Assembly: GCA_001548435.1 (NCBI GenBank)
Contig: AP017308.1
Location: 2,489,030-2,553,029 of the forward strand
From: Leptolyngbya sp. NIES-3755
GTDB lineage: Bacteria; Cyanobacteriota; Cyanobacteriia; Leptolyngbyales; Leptolyngbyaceae
DNA length: 64,000 nt
Direction of reading: 5' to 3'
Both the position numbers and the translations under genes were made by a program. This document shows positions 61,405-64,000 of this stretch, in pieces. Below the pieces are notes generated by a model. It was not told the origin of the DNA and ran no database searches. It worked only from the letters and a program-made list of their open reading frames with translations. Every line of letters begins with the position of its first letter. Positions within the stretch are counted from its first letter, which is position 1.

Positions 61405-62235
61405 ATGCCTGAAGGTCCTGAAATCCGCTCCTCAGCCGATCAAATTGCTGCCGCGTTAGTCGATCGACGAGTGACGGAGATGTTTTTTGCGTTCGATCGA
61501 TTAAAGCCTTATGAATCTGAGTTTATTGGACATTGTGTGACGGCTGTTCGGACTCGTGGAAAAGGCATGGTGATTTGTTTTAGCAATCAGCTTTATATCT
61601 ACAGTCACAATCAGCTTTATGGTCGCTGGTATGTTCGCAAAGCACAGTCCTATCCAGAGACAAATCGACAGTTACGATTGGCGATTCATAATGCGAAAAA
61701 GTCAGCGTTGCTCTACAGTGCTTCTGATATTGAAGTGCTACAAGAATCACAGTTAGCAACTCATCCGTTTCTGAGTCGAATCGAATTAGATGTGTTGGAT
61801 GAAGCGGTCACGGTGGAACAGATTGAAGCTCGGTTTCGAGATAAACGATTTTATCGAAGACAGTTACCTATTTTGTTATTGGATCAACATTTTCTAGGAG
61901 GCTTAGGAAACTATCTTCGCAGCGAGATTTTATTTGTGGCGCGAGTGTTTCCAAGCTTACGTCCGATCGATTGTTCAGATGAGCAAATTCATGCCCTGGC
62001 GCAAGCCGTTTTAATGGTTACTCATCGATCGTATGCGACGAAAGGAATTACCAATGATCTAGAACTCGCAATGCAACTTAAAGCGCAGGGCTATCGAAGA
62101 GGTGAGTATCGGCATTATGTGTTTAATCGCGAGAATCGTCCTTGTTTTGTTTGTGGGAATGCGATCGTTAAAGAAATTCTCGCAGGACGAAGATTATACT
62201 ACTGTCCGCATTGTCAAGCCAGAACTGACATTTGA
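61405..62235 (+). CDS. nei: endonuclease VIII (Fpg/Nei DNA glycosylase)
   Basis: The 276-residue protein starts MPEGPEIRSSADQIA, with the P2-E3 catalytic pair after methionine removal. It has a helix-two-turn-helix (LDQHFLGGLGNYLRSEILF) and a C-terminal zinc finger with CFVCGN and YYCPHCQ. It removes oxidised pyrimidines and nicks DNA. Confidence 0.93.
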   Translation: MPEGPEIRSSADQIAAALVDRRVTEMFFAFDRLKPYESEFIGHCVTAVRTRGKGMVICFSNQLYIYSHNQLYGRWYVRKAQSYPETNRQLRLAIHNAKKSALLYSASDIEVLQESQLATHPFLSRIELDVLDEAVTVEQIEARFRDKRFYRRQLPILLLDQHFLGGLGNYLRSEILFVARVFPSLRPIDCSDEQIHALAQAVLMVTHRSYATKGITNDLELAMQLKAQGYRRGEYRHYVFNRENRPCFVCGNAIVKEILAGRRLYYCPHCQARTDI

Positions 62236-62270
62236 ACTGTGACTGAAACTTCAATCGATGCGGTTGTTCA

Positions 62271-62570
62271 TTAGGTATCAGTTGGTAACACTTCAACGCG
62301 AACTTTCATGCCTGCATTTGTCAGCATCGAAACAAGTCGCTCGATCGAGAATTGCTCAATTTCTCCATTAATCAAATCCCCGATTTGAGATTCGGATGTT
62401 TTGAACTGTTGGGCGGCTTGTCCAATCGACCAATGATGCACTTCAATCAAATGTCTCAGAGACAACATCAGATCTGCTCGAATTCTCAAAACCTCAGCTT
62501 CTTCAGCAGAAAAGCCTAAGTCAGCAAAAATATTTTCATTCGATCGACTAATTTGGTGTTTACTGGTCAT
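62271..62570 (-). CDS. XRE/HigA-like antitoxin-type regulator, orphan
   Basis: The 99-residue protein has a helix-turn-helix at about 45-75 (HWSIGQAAQQFKTSESQIGDLINGEIEQF). It matches the COG5606-type XRE proteins that usually follow a HigB-like toxin gene. No toxin gene is adjacent: upstream is the start of a membrane protein gene, downstream the end of nei. ATG at 62570 is preferred. Confidence 0.75.
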   Translation of the reverse strand: MTSKHQISRSNENIFADLGFSAEEAEVLRIRADLMLSLRHLIEVHHWSIGQAAQQFKTSESQIGDLINGEIEQFSIERLVSMLTNAGMKVRVEVLPTDT

Positions 62571-62665
62571 CGTTTCTTCCTGTTTCAAACTTTTTTCTAA
62601 TTTAGTACGCTGGTACTAAAAATCTGTGTTATCCTCTTTTTCGTGATTAGAGTATCAGAGGCGGC

Positions 62666-63187
62666 ATGAGTATAGACGATCCAACACAATTGATTCAACT
62701 CATTCTCAATTCGGTGCTGATGTTGCTTGCCTGTGCCTTTGTGCTCGGTGGGCTACTGCTGCGACGAAGCGTGATTGAAAATCGCCTGCAAATTACCAAT
62801 GTCGAATATTTTCAGATCTTAGACCGATTTGATCAATCGAATCGATCGCTAATGCTACAAAAGCAGATTCGTCATCTTCAACAGCGAGTGAAGTCTGCGA
62901 ATAACGGCATTTTAGTGATGTATTACGCACTAGGATTGTTTGTTTCAAGCACATTTATTTTGTCAATTCGCACTGTGTTGAGCGTGGAATGGCTTGTCAC
63001 TGGATCGATGGCGCTATTTGTCGCGGGCACTGCGATTTTGCTGTTTAGTGTCGCGATCGTACTGGTCGATTTACATCACAGCGATCGACCTTTTTGGCAA
63101 GAAATGAGAGATATTCTCGCCTCGGATTTGCCGAAAAAACGCCGGATCAAAAAGATTCGGACTCGTCGGAAAGTGGTGATTCGTTAG
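62666..63187 (+). CDS. membrane protein, possibly DUF2721-like
   Basis: The 173-residue protein has a TM helix at about 10-28, a long charged helix (about 38-80), two more TM helices (about 87-106 and 110-136) and a very basic tail (KKRRIKKIRTRRKVVIR). The layout fits DUF2721-type proteins but I am not certain. It overlaps the convergent gene at 63184. Confidence 0.55.
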   Translation: MSIDDPTQLIQLILNSVLMLLACAFVLGGLLLRRSVIENRLQITNVEYFQILDRFDQSNRSLMLQKQIRHLQQRVKSANNGILVMYYALGLFVSSTFILSIRTVLSVEWLVTGSMALFVAGTAILLFSVAIVLVDLHHSDRPFWQEMRDILASDLPKKRRIKKIRTRRKVVIR

Positions 63188-63459
63188 GATTCGGGGGCGA
63201 TGACTCTGGCTTGTTTCCCGGAAGCATCGACCACGATCCAACCTGTTTTGGTGTCACTTGGCTCGGATTGTGTGACCCGGAATGCGGTCTTTTCGCCTTT
63301 CGTACTAATGGCAAAATCGGCATTTTGGGCGGATTGCACCATGAAACCTCGATCGCGTAAACAAAACATTGCCCAGCCTTTCAAGGTTTGATTGGCGGGA
63401 TTGTATGGGACAGGAGGACGATCGAAAACACTTTGCATCACTTGGATTAACTGCGACAT
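63184..63459 (-). CDS. hypothetical protein, 91 residues
   Basis: MSQLIQVMQSVFDRPPVPYNPANQTLKGWAMFCL and then a basic alpha/beta part. No family is recognised. It lies between the membrane-protein gene (convergent) and the start of dnaE (divergent, with about 220 bases between). The ATG at 63459 is preferred over 63468. Confidence 0.55.
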   Translation of the reverse strand: MSQLIQVMQSVFDRPPVPYNPANQTLKGWAMFCLRDRGFMVQSAQNADFAISTKGEKTAFRVTQSEPSDTKTGWIVVDASGKQARVIAPES

Positions 63460-63682
63460 ATTCCCCAATTGATCTCACTCGTTTCAGCGTAAACCGAATG
63501 GGCATACACCGTCAGTTTTCGGCTGAATTTGGTACATTGGTATTGGGGTGTGAAATTGGAGTGCGAATTTAACCTGGCTCTATATCTGGGGACGATTGGG
63601 AAAAATCTTTCAAAAAATTTGTAGATATAGCGCTCAGGATCGGTTACTCTTAGACTCATTCCTTCGCGTGAGTTGAGTGATT

Positions 63683-64000
63683 ATGTCTTTCGTCGGTCTG
63701 CATATTCACAGTGATTACAGTTTGTTGGACGGAGCGGGACAGCTATCGAAATTAGTCGATCGCGCCGTTGAACTCGAAATGCCCGCGATCGCACTCACGG
63801 ATCACGGGGTGATGTATGGCGCGATCGAACTGATTAAAACCTGCCAAGGGAAAGGAATCAAGCCGATCATCGGGAATGAAATGTATGTGATCAACGGCGA
63901 CATCACGAAGCAGGAACGCCGCCCGAAGTATCACCAGGTTGTTTTGGCGAAGAACAATCAAGGCTATAAGAATTTAGTCAAACTGACGACAATTTCACAC
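63683..64000 (+). CDS. dnaE: DNA polymerase III alpha subunit, 5' part
   Basis: 106 codons are visible before the window ends. [34 protein letters not shown] and [11 protein letters not shown] are the N-terminal PHP domain of DnaE. In cyanobacteria dnaE is often split by an intein in its later part, which cannot be seen here. Confidence 0.95.
   Translation, partial: MSFVGLHIHSDYSLLDGAGQLSKLVDRAVELEMPAIALTDHGVMYGAIELIKTCQGKGIKPIIGNEMYVINGDITKQERRPKYHQVVLAKNNQGYKNLVKLTTISH

Noticed and set aside
1-64000. CRISPR array or cas genes
   Set aside because: No regularly spaced direct repeats and no Cas-like proteins. The only periodic RNA genes are the tRNAs.

Overview
The window comes from a filamentous-type, Leptolyngbya-like cyanobacterium. 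The evidence is psaM (a photosystem I subunit), a high-light-inducible protein, a CGLD27-family protein, a light-repressed-type hibernation factor, cobN, and very frequent CGATCG/GCGATCGC (HIP1-type) words. The genus is inference; no rRNA is present.

Region by region. 1-5 kb: the 3' end of a PLP-dependent dehydratase/racemase gene, an SPFH protein, and an IS3-family element whose two flanks do not match (a truncated unknown gene on one side, a truncated ISKra4-type transposase on the other). A secreted protein with two LCCL domains follows. 5.0-9.7 kb: a long tRNA array on the plus strand. I can fold 24 tRNA genes or remnants, covering Asp, Cys, Glu, Ser(GCT), Phe, Asn, Gln x2, Leu x4, Pro, Ile, Lys, Met, Thr, Gly, Arg x3 (one degenerate), Ala, His and a truncated Ser(TGA). 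Two related promoters, a possible attenuator, an HNH nuclease gene and a 53-codon ORF lie in front. A bacterial-type PARG macrodomain gene and an antisense HNH nuclease gene sit inside the array. An ISAs1-family element cuts the array in its last visible tRNA. All four Leu-anticodon tRNAs have short variable loops and about half of the tRNAs have an encoded CCA, so the array looks imported.

10.8-35 kb is mostly housekeeping: cobN, a VapC toxin-antitoxin pair, a WG-repeat protein, a CPA-type antiporter, psaM, cysteine desulfurase, lipB, hpf/lrtA, an EF-G paralogue lacking the usual G3 histidine, a cytochrome b/molybdopterin oxidoreductase pair, rph, an anti-sigma-type kinase, ftsH, hli, a CGLD27-family gene, a Ser/Thr kinase with SH3 domains, a deaminase and tmk.

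35-48 kb: a candidate structured leader RNA, a Uma2 nuclease, a second VapC pair, a methyltransferase with two arsenosugar-type glycosyltransferases, a three-gene surface-polysaccharide glycosyltransferase run (including a GT2-GT25 fusion), nadK, an HD hydrolase and dnaG. A shrunken glycosyltransferase pseudogene abuts dnaG. 48-64 kb: a two-component system beside a MacB-type efflux operon, an alcohol dehydrogenase, pepA, a heptamer-repeat island also found in the tRNA array, a lytic transglycosylase, a PHP phosphoesterase, nei, an orphan XRE antitoxin-like gene and the start of dnaE.

The chromosome backbone looks ordinary. The accessory material is concentrated at 1.3-10.8 kb, and the tRNA array with its embedded macrodomain and HNH genes is the most interesting object. 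Long tRNA clusters are already known in cyanobacteria (for example Anabaena sp. PCC 7120), so what is new would be the details listed in the findings.
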